DNA of 64,000 nucleotides. Source: Globisporangium splendens (lineage: Eukaryota > Oomycota > Peronosporomycetes > Pythiales > Pythiaceae). A model generated the notes under the pieces. The model was not told where the DNA came from. It was given only the letters and a program-made list of their open reading frames with translations, and made no database searches. Numbering within the stretch: the first letter of the stretch is position 1; every line of letters begins with the position of its first letter. A program made the position numbers and the translations under genes. Below are positions 24,046 through 33,752 of this stretch, in pieces. The stretch lies in NCBI GenBank assembly GCA_006386115.1, contig VFIW01000111.1:1-64000 (forward strand), in the 5' to 3' direction.

Positions 24046-24309
24046 AAGCCGTGTGACATCATCAGCATCGATCCAGTGGCACTTGTCCATGTCACAAGCA
24101 TTTCGATGTTTTCTCCACGCACTCGGATTGGTCGATCCGCCATACCTCACGTGACATCAGACCAATCACAGGTATTTTTTCATCTGTGGTCTTTGATGAC
24201 GTTCCAACGAGCGAGTTCAACTTAACCAATTCATCGACATTTTGCATGCAGCTCGACGCCTGAGTCGCCCGAATGCGCGTACAACATCTGCAATCTTGCT
24301 GATCTGATG

Positions 24310-24325
24310 GCTCATTCTGCGATCT
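24310..24325 (+). promoter_or_regulatory. Oomycete-type initiator of array copy 4
   Basis: Same 16 bases as at 14147-14162, 62-77 bases before the ATG at 24387. Confidence 0.7.
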
Positions 24326-24386
24326 GCTTTCTTCCAAGCAAACGCGACCCACACAAACGCAACTACAACTACCCGCCATATCAACC

Positions 24387-25397
24387 ATGACCTCCATCCC
24401 AGCAACCTTCCGAGCATACCGTTTCGAGAAATATGGCGCCCCAGATCAAGTGCTAGAGCTCCGTTCCGATGTACCGCAAGCTCCGTTGGCACACACAGAA
24501 GTGCGTGTCAAAGTGCGCAGCGCCGCGATCAACCCAGCCGACTACATGTTAACAACCGGCGATGCCCGCAGTTTGATGAACGAACATCCGAGCTCCGACA
24601 AGCCTTTCGGCATCGGCTTTGATGGCGCCGGCACCGTGGTTGAAGTTGGCAGCGCCGTGCACATGGACGGCGACAGAGCCCTCCACGTCGGCGACGACGT
24701 GTACTTCATGACGTCGTTCGCCTCGTTTGGCTCGTTTGCCGAGTACCTCACCGTGGACCAGTCGTTTGTCGCGCGCAAACCCACGACGCTCTCATTTGAC
24801 CAAGCTGCGAGTGTGCCGCTCGTGGCGCTCACGAGCTACCAGGCGCTCCTTGAGCACGCCAAGCTACAGAAGGGCGAACGCGTGTTGATCCTCGGCGGCA
24901 GCAGCGCCACGGGTATCTACGCCATCCAGATCGCTAAGGTCATCGGCGCGCACGTCGTCACGACGGCCAGCGCCCGGAACGCCGCGTTCGTCAAGTCGCT
25001 CGGCGCCGACCAAGTCATCGAGTACACGTCCACCAACTGGGTCGACGCACTCCCGCCGCACTCCATCGACGTGTTCTACGACTGCGGCATCGAACCCAAC
25101 GCCTGGAACGCCGACGCGCAGACCGTGCTGCGCAAGGACACGGGTCGCTTTGTCACGCTGCTGGGCATCACCGACCCGAAAGCCGCCTCGAAACATGGCG
25201 CCAAGCTCGTCGGAAGCATCGTCGTGTACCCTTCGGCGGCGCACTTGACTGAGGTCACGAAGCTGATCGAGGACGGTAAGATCGTGACACCGATCGACTC
25301 GGTCCACCGCTTCGAGAACGTGCTGGACGCGGTCGCGCGTATCTCTTCGCGCCGCGCGACAGGCAAGGTCGTGATTCAAGTCACGCCAGACGCGTAG
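24387..25397 (+). CDS. Quinone oxidoreductase-like MDR protein, array copy 4 (array edge)
   Basis: Same 336-residue protein and same promoter as copies 1-3, but the sequence departs from them within about four bases after the TAG stop: TTGGCCATC here, TTGACATTT in the others. It has no B plus element downstream, so it marks the right edge of the array. Either this is the founder locus and the duplicated segment picked up another 3' flank, or the duplication broke at the stop codon. Confidence 0.92.
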   Translation: MTSIPATFRAYRFEKYGAPDQVLELRSDVPQAPLAHTEVRVKVRSAAINPADYMLTTGDARSLMNEHPSSDKPFGIGFDGAGTVVEVGSAVHMDGDRALHVGDDVYFMTSFASFGSFAEYLTVDQSFVARKPTTLSFDQAASVPLVALTSYQALLEHAKLQKGERVLILGGSSATGIYAIQIAKVIGAHVVTTASARNAAFVKSLGADQVIEYTSTNWVDALPPHSIDVFYDCGIEPNAWNADAQTVLRKDTGRFVTLLGITDPKAASKHGAKLVGSIVVYPSAAHLTEVTKLIEDGKIVTPIDSVHRFENVLDAVARISSRRATGKVVIQVTPDA

Positions 25398-26007
25398 TTG
25401 GCCATCTAGGACTCTCGTTTTATGGCAACGGTTTCGTGACAGGTGGAATCGTTCGCTTTTCAAGTGAGAATATCGACTTTAATCGTGTTGTTTGCACTGA
25501 ATAATGTTGAGATATTCACGCAGTATTTGTGTTGTTGTTGTGCAATGACTACTCTCGCCACGTATGCTATGGTGCATCTTCAAGTATCTGAAATGCAATT
25601 CATACGGCCATCACATTTGCTGAAGTACAACCAGGCATCCCGCTGGTAATTCTTGTTAGTGTATTGTATAGCTCTGGTGGAGTGCTGCTTCAACAAGTCC
25701 TGCATCTGCTTCTGTATCCAGCAGCACGTCCAACTGGAGAGAGTGTGAGCGGTATTCTGAATTATTCACCACGACAACTCCCAGGGATAAATGCCTGATA
25801 AATTGGGCAATTAAGTTCTTTACTCATGATCAGTTGCATCGAACCCTGTAACGAACGAATCAGAGATATTGAAAAGCGTAGCAGCACAAAGCAGCCGAGT
25901 TCTGCAAAGTGAAACACAGTCGAAACAACTTGGCAAAATAAAGGAGAGCATCTTGGTTGAAAACTGCCTTAATCCCTTAAAGCAATTCTACTGGCATTTG
26001 CATTCAA
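25398..26007. other. Intergenic, no recognised feature
   Basis: 610 bases of AT-richer sequence between array copy 4 and the SnoaL-type gene. I see no gene, repeat or RNA in it. Both neighbouring genes are convergent, so it should hold two 3' ends. Confidence 0.5.
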
Positions 26008-26907
26008 TTACGCGCCGATAGGGAACATGGGGCGGCCACTAGCTGTCTTAGTCACTTCCGTTTGCGCGACATCCCAGTGCTCAACAAGCTTCCCATCCTT
26101 AACGCGGAACACGTCGACAATGATCAACGCTGGAGTATCTGGGATGCCGCTGTAGCGACTGTGGTTCCACACCAAGTCCCCTTCAGCGATCTGCGCCCCG
26201 AGCTCGAGCTTCACGCTTTCTGTGAGCGTACCGATCAATGCCTTCAGTCCGTCTGGGCCATCCTTCGCAGTCGGATTGTGCTGCATATACGTCAAGCCAA
26301 CGTACTTGTCCACAGCGCTCGCATCGCGTTTGTTGAAGAACGCGTCAAGCGCAGACGCTACGAGCACCTTGTTCGCTTCCAGCTCTTCTTTAGTGACGCA
26401 TGGAGTGCTTGCACTGCTGTCACTGCATCCCTTAACAGCTGGAGCTGGCGAAACTTCAATAGGGAACATCGGACGTCCACTTACTGTTTGTGAAGCTGGG
26501 ACTTCTGTCTGCGAGATGTCCCAGTGCTCCACTAGCTTCCCGTCTTTGATTCGGAAGATGTCAACGATGATAGAAGCATTGCCAGTTGGGTCACGGTTGT
26601 GACTCCACACGAGATCGCCTTCGGCTCCCACAGCGCCAATTTCGTACGAGGTGTTCCCAGAGGCGCTGACAAACGCCTTGAGAGCGTCCGTTCCATCCGG
26701 CACGAATGGGTTGTGTTGCAAGTAGGTCGATCCGAAGTACTTGTCAACAGCACTAGTGTCGTGCTTGTTGAACAGCGCATCGAGGGCTGTCGCTACCAGC
26801 GCCTTGTTGGCTTCGAGCGTCTTGTCGGCTGGGCATGATGCCGCCTCCACCGATGCGACACCCAATGCCGCAAACAGAGCGGCGTTACAAATCGCGAACA
26901 AGTTCAT
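26008..26907 (-). CDS. Secreted protein with two SnoaL/NTF2-like domains
   Basis: 299 residues from the ATG at 26907; an upstream in-frame TTG is not needed. Residues 1-22 (MNLFAICNAALFAALGVASV...) are a clear signal peptide, so it is probably secreted. Two tandem copies of a SnoaL-like (NTF2-fold) domain follow, about 31-152 and 176-298. Each has the pattern LEANK.LVA.ALDA.FNK.D.SAVDKY, TY.QHNP, AEGDLVW.H, DGKLVEHWD, QTEV and SGRPMFPI. They are joined by a short Ala/Pro/Ser linker with two Cys. Single-domain relatives are annotated as predicted SnoaL-like aldol condensase or polyketide cyclase proteins, but the substrate is unknown. The internal duplication is old enough for many substitutions. 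Confidence 0.85.
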   Translation of the reverse strand: MNLFAICNAALFAALGVASVEAASCPADKTLEANKALVATALDALFNKHDTSAVDKYFGSTYLQHNPFVPDGTDALKAFVSASGNTSYEIGAVGAEGDLVWSHNRDPTGNASIIVDIFRIKDGKLVEHWDISQTEVPASQTVSGRPMFPIEVSPAPAVKGCSDSSASTPCVTKEELEANKVLVASALDAFFNKRDASAVDKYVGLTYMQHNPTAKDGPDGLKALIGTLTESVKLELGAQIAEGDLVWNHSRYSGIPDTPALIIVDVFRVKDGKLVEHWDVAQTEVTKTASGRPMFPIGA

Positions 26908-28762
26908 CTTGAGCTTTGACGTGACAGAGGAGGACAAAAGAAGACTCGTAGTGGAGGCTGCTGATTCTTGGGACGAAATTTTAGAAATGGGGATTGCACT
27001 GGACTATGGAAGCGACGAAGAAGATTGCATCTAAAACGCCGTGACCGTCCGGTCGTCGACAGTTTTTCATGTTGATTGCAGTTCTTGATTTGCGACTCGA
27101 TCGATTGCGGAAGCTTTGCGACGTGGAACCATACGAGCAGTTGATTGGCTTATTAATCTCATTTTTGACGAGTTAAGTAAGAGTGTAGCCATTTTGTTGG
27201 ATATCTTAAAGTTGGATGATGCCCCGCGGTTTACTAATACACCTCCCAGTGACAATGTTTATGCCAACGCCTTGTTGCCCATGACACAACGAACCAAGTT
27301 CCAGATTTGCACCCAAGACCACCACTGGCTACTTTGGCGCAAACCTTGAACGTGGCTCGCACTGGTCAGAGCCGAAGTCGTTACAGCAACTATAAGTCGG
27401 CCGGTAATTTTTTGTATTGTACTATTTTATATTTCTTACGAATGCAGGACCGCCTGACCGTGCGCGAGACCGCCGAACTGAGTACGATCTGCTGAACCGC
27501 TGAATCGCTACCCCACGTCATTCCAATGCGTTCCCCCGCGCACACCACTGCCGCTTCACTCGCCTCGCGACGCATGTAGCCGCTCCGAGGTTCGTGTCTG
27601 TGTGGCTGTCCATTGTTTAATGGCTCCTTCTTACTCGTGCTGTGGTACTTGCTGTGTGTTGGTGTGCTGGCATCTCACTCAAATGGGAAGACCAAATGAG
27701 CCCAAAACAACTCGCCTGCGTAAAGTAACGGACAAAGGAAAGACAATGGATGTGCGACTGGCACGCGACATTGATAACAACGATATGGACGTTTTGTTCG
27801 ATATTCCTCCCCACTGCGAGAAAATGAACGAAATAATGGAGCAGGGCACGCGATCGAGTCGAGCTGAATGTTGCTTGCATTGACCCGAGCCAATTGTTTT
27901 GGAGGTGGATGTCCTAGAACGAAAGAGGTGTTGCGCTCTGAGCTTCGAAGGAGAGGGCGATGTCGACGATGACTTCGAGCCTTTTGACGCTTCGGAGGAC
28001 GTAAAGAGTACCGCTCGAAACAATGGAATGGCGTGCACTCGGCATATCTTAAACTCCATTTCTAGCTTGGAGCTATTCATGCTTGCATTGCGGCAGCTGC
28101 AGAGACATCCTGCCGCCCTGCAGATGGCGCTGCCGACAGTGCCAGTAAGGTGCTGCGGGCTTCATCTCATTCTAGAGTGAGAGGTATGGAACAGTTGCGC
28201 GACTTTCAGCTTTCCTCGACTCTCCAAAGTTGCGCAACTTTGCTCGCGCTTTACCATTACTGATCGGTTTCGCTGTGTGCAAAGGAGCAGATGATGCAGA
28301 TACCAATGAGGGTGGAAGACAGCAAGGGAGCTTTGCAAGTTAACGCACAGATTGAGACGTGAATTAGAATTTAAAGGGCTAACACGCAATCGTTCTGACT
28401 GAAACCTACGGTGTCTCTCATTGGTAGACAGTCGACTGCCATCAAATGGGATTGAATCTTAACGGATTAGTCCCATTGACTAATATGCAAGCGGCTCCGT
28501 TGCCAAGTTCTTGCAAGTCTGCGACGCAATTGATTGCTGAGCGGGCTACGAACCGAGCAAGACGAAAGAGTGAAGCAACTACAAAAAGTATCAGTGCTTG
28601 CGGTGGATTTGTGGAATTTCAAACGAAGCTGAACTTCTCATTTTGCGTGCTGCTCGCCTTCACTCCGATTCAGTGCGCACTACATCCAGCCACCATTCTA
28701 TTTTACAGCAATAACAATAGATCGTCAGGTGGTGGACCTCCAGTAGCGTACATTACTATAAT
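26908..28762. other. Decayed or unrecognised sequence
   Basis: About 1.85 kb without a gene I can support. It has three open stretches: 27602-27883 (plus; acidic and basic residues, contains MGRPNEPKTTRLRK), 27899-28180 (plus; acidic, no ATG start, FEGEGDVDDDFEPFD) and 28446-28787 (plus). None matches a family I recognise and the first two may be pieces of one broken frame, as in a decayed transposon. Confidence 0.4.
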
Positions 28763-29200
28763 GAACGAGAGTGGAAATAGTGCATGAACGGCAACACGTC
28801 AATATCGAAGAAAGCATCCAGCGTGTGTGATGCAGGTGCGGACTGTGGCTCATCGGATGAGAACGCTCAAAGGAGAAAAGATCAATGCAACGTGCCTGAG
28901 CCAACTGCTCAGCGTACTGGAGAGACAAGATTTGTCGCGCCAATCGGGAGCATGGGCGACGGCGCGTTTGTATTTCGATGGAGGCGCACGCGGCAGCCCA
29001 GGTCCAGGAGGCAGCGGATGGGCACTCATCCTCCTGAAAGAACGCAGCAATCGATGGGAACTCAAAGCATGCGGCTATGCGTCCGTGGGACCGGAAGTCA
29101 CGAACAATTGGTGCGAACACAGCGCGCTGAAAGATGGCCTGGCATACAGTGCACACTACCTACAGCACTATGAAGTCAAGTTGGAAGTCTTCGGAGATGA
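28763..29200 (+). mobile_element. LINE fragment, RNase H part only
   Basis: Homologous to 11614-12085 of the LINE, from AACGAGAGTGGAAATAGTGC to GTTGGAAGTCTTC, and truncated at both ends. The RNase H frame here is undamaged over YFDGGARGSPGPGGSGW and VTNNWCEHSALKDGLAY, including the catalytic Asp and Glu, whereas the same stretch in the full LINE carries indels. It is therefore not a copy of the broken element but of an intact relative. It stops at VFGDE and the C-terminal third of RNase H is missing. Confidence 0.85.
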
Positions 29201-29863
29201 ATAGTTGAAGTGTGAGCACGACGTGCCAAGCACGGTGAAGCATTGGAACTTTGCGTTGTCAGTGTGCAATGGCAGCGCTTTTTTATGCGAGCGATGGTCG
29301 GATTACTGGTGTGCAATTGAGCATGCAGTCAAACTTGAAGAGCAAGCTGGGAATGAATTTGCGTCGCCAGCAGATCTAAGAATCCCCAGAAAGTATGCTA
29401 CCCGCCACATCAAAATGGTTTAAACCTAGCCTGTTTTTTCTTGCGGTTGGCTATTCCACTTTGCCCCCTACGCTATAAAGTACTGAGGACGAGCACCACA
29501 TTCTATCGTCAAATTCTTTATACTTGGGTTTTGAAAAGAGCCACTTGACACAAGTTTGGCCGAATATCAAAACCAAAATTTGACGAGAGGGCATCAACGA
29601 CTCCCCATGTCATAAATGCGGCGCGTCATTTAGATAGAATTCTCAGACTGACAAAAAACAAAATCGCGCGCTTTAAATCGTAAAACTAAACGAGTAACCA
29701 TCAAGTTGGCAACAAGATTTTGCGGTGAGAACTCATTCAGGTTGGTGCGGTGCATAAGCTCGCGATTGGGCGTCGTGAGAAAGATTGGCTATGCAATTAA
29801 TCTGTCTGCGCTTCACCAGCACGCTCCTTTAAAACGCTTGAGCAACTTACTGTGTTGAGCACG
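29201..29863. other. Intergenic, no recognised feature
   Basis: AT-rich sequence between the LINE fragment and the next oxidoreductase gene, which is transcribed leftward into it. A short ORF at 29205-29423 has no recognisable features. Confidence 0.4.
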
Positions 29864-30886
29864 TTAAAGCGCGCTCGCTTGTTGCTCACGGCTCGTGATT
29901 TGAATCACGATCTTGCCAGTGGCTCGGCGCGTCTTGATTCTCGCGACTGCATCGAGCACTTGTTCAAAGGCAAACACCGAGTCGATTGGGATTACGATCT
30001 TACCAGCTTCAATCAGCTTTGTCAGTTCGTCCAACTGCGATGCCGACGGGTACACAAGGATGCTACCGACCAATTTGGCGCCGAATTTCGATTCAATTGG
30101 GTTTGGGAGTGGCCAAAGCGTCACGTAGCGGCCGGTGTTCTTGGTCAGTACTGTTTGGGCATCGCTGTTCCAGGACATTGGCTCCATCCCGCAGTCGTAG
30201 AGCACATCGATCGAATGTGGCGGTAGCACGTCGACCCACTTCTCCTTGGTGTAATCAATCAACTCGTCGGCCCCAAACGACTTAACAAAGTCAAAGTTCT
30301 TGCCACTCGTGGTAGTGACCACGTGCGCGCCGATAGCCTTTGCGAGCTGAATCGCGACGAACCCAGTCGCACTGCTCCCACCGAGGATTAGCACGCGTTC
30401 GCCTTTCTTCAGCTTGCAGTACTCGACGAGCGCCTGGTAACTCGTGAGTGCCACGAGCGGGACGCACGCAGCCTGGTCAAAATGCATGTTCTTGGGTTTC
30501 AGTGCGACAAAGTCCGCGTCCACCGTGAGGTACTCGGCAAACGTGCCAAACTCCGTGAACGGCATCATAAAGTATACGTCATCGCCAACCCGGAGTCGCG
30601 CAGAATCCACGGACGCGCCGACTTCGACAATCGTGCCGGCGCCGTCGAAGCCGATGCCGAAGGGCTTTTCCTCCGTCGGGTGCGAGTGCAGGTGGTCTGG
30701 CGTGTAGTTAGGCACGAGCGCTATGTCGATCGGGTTGATCGCCGTGCTGTGCACCTTGACGCGCACTTGGACGCTACCGAGCGGCGCCTGCACCACGTCC
30801 GACCGCAGCTGGAGCACCTTGTCAGGCTTGCCGTGCTGCGCGTAGCGGAACGCGCGGAACGTCGCGGGGAACGGAGCTGCGGCCAT
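29864..30886 (-). CDS. Quinone oxidoreductase-like MDR protein, closest relative of the array gene
   Basis: 340 residues from the ATG at 30886. An open frame continues upstream to a TTG at 30988, but the family start (ATFRAFRYAQHG) and the initiator at 30919-30932 place translation at 30886. It shares with the array protein the blocks GIGFDGAGT, AACVPLVALTSYQAL, LILGGSSATG and GAKLVGSI.VYPSA, the last of which the other paralogues lack, so it is the best candidate for the nearest ancestor of the amplified gene. No zinc ligands, no signal peptide. It has a C-terminal tail REQQASAL. Head-to-head with the gene at 31421. Confidence 0.9.
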   Translation of the reverse strand: MAAAPFPATFRAFRYAQHGKPDKVLQLRSDVVQAPLGSVQVRVKVHSTAINPIDIALVPNYTPDHLHSHPTEEKPFGIGFDGAGTIVEVGASVDSARLRVGDDVYFMMPFTEFGTFAEYLTVDADFVALKPKNMHFDQAACVPLVALTSYQALVEYCKLKKGERVLILGGSSATGFVAIQLAKAIGAHVVTTTSGKNFDFVKSFGADELIDYTKEKWVDVLPPHSIDVLYDCGMEPMSWNSDAQTVLTKNTGRYVTLWPLPNPIESKFGAKLVGSILVYPSASQLDELTKLIEAGKIVIPIDSVFAFEQVLDAVARIKTRRATGKIVIQITSREQQASAL

Positions 30887-31420
30887 GGCGATTGAGCTGC
30901 TTGATTCAAAGTGGTTGAAGATTGGGAAATGAGTGCGTTTGATCAGGTTTGCCAGATGATGGTGATGATGGAAACAAGATGTAGCCAATCACTCGTCGGT
31001 GATCGTATCTGTTGGGTTTTCTTGCGCCCGGATTGGTTGAAATAGAGGAAGTGAAGTGTGGAATCGGCACAGTGATGTTTGTGAGTAGTATCATCCTTAT
31101 AATCGATTATATCGCATATATTTATGTGTATATGTGGATCTGCAACTGCGCCATGACAACTTTACAAACACACTATTTACTGTGCAACTGCTGTTGAAAA
31201 CTCCCAGCTTTGATAAACCAGAGAACGAGACGCAACCATATTTTCAGCCAATCGTATGCGAAGTGCTGATATCAGCTCATCTCTCAACAGCAGCCACATG
31301 GCTTTGCTGGGATGTCTCCGAATGGCTTTGTCAACAGCCAGATCCGATCCGCTCTCTCATCAGCGCAGCTCTCGCTGCCATTTCTGAAAGCACGTCCACG
31401 CTCCCACCACCACGAACCCC
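30887..31420. promoter_or_regulatory. Divergent promoter region for two oxidoreductase genes
   Basis: 534 bases between the ATGs of 30886 (minus) and 31421 (plus). The minus side has a strong initiator at 30919. The plus side has only a weak match (CCATTTCTGAAAG at 31378-31390). Two CCAAT boxes are visible: GCCAATC on the plus strand near 30984 and GATTGGTTG near 31031. The middle is AT-rich. Confidence 0.55.
30919..30932 (-). promoter_or_regulatory. Oomycete-type initiator
   Basis: Minus strand TCATTTCCCAATCT matches 13 of 14 positions of the core TCATTYYNCAWTTT. It lies 33-46 bases before the ATG at 30886, which rules out the upstream in-frame start at 30988. Confidence 0.75.
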
Positions 31421-32422
31421 ATGGCGTCGCCTTCGATCCCCTCTACCTACCGCGCGTACCGCTACACGGAAGCTGGCGACGCGCTCGAGAAGCTCTCGCT
31501 CGACTCGGATGTGCCGCAAGTTGCGCCGTTGCCGTCCTCCCACGTGCGGATCAAGGTCCACAGCGCGGCGTTGAACCCGGCGGACTACAAGATCGTCACG
31601 ATCGCGCAGCGGTTCTTCGCCGTCCACCCGATCCCACCGCCGTACCCCATCGGCTTTGACCTCGCGGGCACCGTCGTCGAAGTTGGAGCTGATGTCACGG
31701 ACTACAAGGTCGGCGACGCGGTCTACGGCATGGCGAACCCAGACAACTACGGCTCGTTTGCCGAGTACATTGCGCTCGATCAGCAGTTCTTGGCCAAGAA
31801 GCCAGAGCAGTTGACGTTCAACGAAGCTGCGGGCATCCCGCTGGTGTCGCTGACGAGCTACCAAGCGCTTGTGCACTACGGGAAGGTGACGGCAGGAAGC
31901 CGAGTCCTGATCCTCGGTGGTAGCAGTGGCACGGGCATCGTGGCCGTGCAGATCGCGCACGCCCTCGGTGCGTACGTGATTGCGACGACGAGTGCACGCA
32001 ACGCAGACTTTGTCAAGTCCCTTGGCGCTGACGAGACGATTGACTACACGTCCCAAAAGTGGGTCGATGTCCTCTCTGCGCACTCGCTCGATGCGATCTA
32101 CGACTGCGGCATGGAGCCAGAGTCCTGGAACGATGGCGCACAGCGTGTGCTCAAGACCGAGAACGCGCACTTCGTCACGATCGGAGGAGTTGCGAGCCCG
32201 ATTGAGTCGCCCATTGGCGCGACGTACCACCAGATCATGACGAAACCTTCGGGCGAAGATCTGAAGGAAATCTCGAAATTCGTTGCTAGGGGTGAGCTAA
32301 GTGCGCATATCGATTCGGTATTTGCGTTTGGAGACTTGTTCGAGGCGATTCGCAAACTAAAGACAAACCGCGCACGAGGCAAAGTTGTGCTGGAAATCGT
32401 CCCAGAACAACAGAAAGAGTAG
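31421..32422 (+). CDS. Quinone oxidoreductase-like MDR protein
   Basis: 333 residues. GroES-like N-domain with AALNPADY and IGFDLAGTVVEVG, and Rossmann loop ILGGSSGTG, with a Gly where the array copies have Ala. Then SLGADETIDYT and YDCGMEPESW. Cytosolic, zinc-free. Single exon, with the ATG in CACGAACCCCATGG. It is paired divergently with the gene at 30886 but is clearly more diverged from it than that gene is from the array copies. Confidence 0.9.
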   Translation: MASPSIPSTYRAYRYTEAGDALEKLSLDSDVPQVAPLPSSHVRIKVHSAALNPADYKIVTIAQRFFAVHPIPPPYPIGFDLAGTVVEVGADVTDYKVGDAVYGMANPDNYGSFAEYIALDQQFLAKKPEQLTFNEAAGIPLVSLTSYQALVHYGKVTAGSRVLILGGSSGTGIVAVQIAHALGAYVIATTSARNADFVKSLGADETIDYTSQKWVDVLSAHSLDAIYDCGMEPESWNDGAQRVLKTENAHFVTIGGVASPIESPIGATYHQIMTKPSGEDLKEISKFVARGELSAHIDSVFAFGDLFEAIRKLKTNRARGKVVLEIVPEQQKE

Positions 32423-32689
32423 GTTCGACCATAATCCCAATTCTAGCTCACTTGGTACTAATCATCTTTGATTTAGCGTCGTCAATTGCGTACACGTTTG
32501 AGGATTTGCCCGAGACGTGAAAACGCGAGGCGAAATCGTGATGAAAATCGTCCCAGTGCAGCTAACAGACTGCAAGATGCAAATTGCTTGCTGGACACAA
32601 GACGAACTGATTCACTGTCCACTTAAGTGAACACCAGTGTCGCAAATCTCTCGATCATGTCCGCCATTAGCCACATTTCAATGGCCACA

Positions 32690-33210
32690 GTAAAGTTGCT
32701 TTCAAAAGAGAGTGATCGTATTAACAGGCAAACTGAGGTGCATGCTGTGCGCAAGTGGACAAGTTCAACTCAGGTGGCTACAAATCTCCACTGATATTCC
32801 TATCATCAGAGCAGTCTACGAATCGCACAATTTCGCACTTTCGCATCACCAACTATTGAGGTGAGCTAAAGTAACAGCGCAGTGTGCCGCACGTCGCATG
32901 CATCGCACTCGTCATGGTGACATGGCTGACCCATTTTCACTCACAGTTTGTATGAGCCATTACAGTGAGGTGTTGCCATTCCGATGCTGAAAACAAGTCG
33001 ACGATGCGGTTCCGAATTGCCTCTATCATCCATTCCCAATCATGCGCTATGTAGTATCGCTCAGCGCACACGCCAGCCAGCAGTGCCTTCTCGATCCTTC
33101 AGCAACAGGCACATGCCATTGTAGATGCAGCAGTGGTCTTGACATCTGTGGTTCATTCTAAAATTTGCTCATAGCAAACACCATATGCAGTTCCTAAAGG
33201 TGCCCTGCAA
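32690..33210 (+). repeat. Orphan duplicate of the promoter at 33230-33720
   Basis: The ~500 bases upstream of the gene at 33753 have a diverged partner here. Paired blocks are GTGCGCAAGTGGACAAGTT / GTGCGCGAGTGGATCAGTT, GACCCATTTTCACTCACAG / GACCCACTTTCATTCACAA, TTGTATGAGCCATT / TTGTATGAGTCATT, TGCCTTCTCGATCC / CACCTTCTCGATCG and AAATTTGCTCAT / GAATTTGCTCAT. No oxidoreductase reading frame follows this copy, so it is a relic of a tandem duplication that lost its gene, or a promoter duplicated alone. Confidence 0.7.
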
Positions 33211-33229
33211 AAGACCACGAGCGTGGCTG

Positions 33230-33752
33230 GGTGCATTTTTCGTTTTCGCCCATTAAGTCGAGTTTGTGAGCGAGCAAACCGAAGTGTAACCTGTGCGCGA
33301 GTGGATCAGTTGAACTCAGGTTTCTTCACTCAGAATCACAATCATTTTAGTGCGGTCAACTGGTGTGCTGAAATCAAATAACTGTGGAGTGGTTCACATG
33401 TCACATGGGTCTCACTCACAGTAGTGACATGTTTGACCCACTTTCATTCACAACTTGTATGAGTCATTTAAACGGAGGAGACGCCTTTCTCGCAAGTTGA
33501 TGAAAACAAAGTTGATGATCCCGTCAGCCAGACTTGCCTGGACAATCAAACTAAAGCGCTCTTTCTCTGCATGATCCTGCCAATCGGAGCCTGTGATTCG
33601 TCCGCATCACTCATTTCCAAGCAGCAGCACCTTCTCGATCGGGTGCAAAGCGGTGCAGATGCAACAGTTGGCACCTGCTGCCGTTCCTTCACTCTTGAAT
33701 TTGCTCATTGCAGCCAATGTCCAGCATCCGCTTCAGTACAAAACGCAAGACC
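33230..33752 (+). promoter_or_regulatory. Promoter region of the gene at 33753
   Basis: Second copy of the duplicated upstream sequence. It contains GCTCATTGCAGCCAAT at 33703-33718, a partial match to the oomycete initiator 35-50 bases before the ATG. Confidence 0.55.

Noticed and set aside
29864..30988. Longer N-terminus starting at 30988 with a His run.
   Set aside because: It begins at TTG, lies upstream of a 13/14 initiator and has no counterpart in the family.
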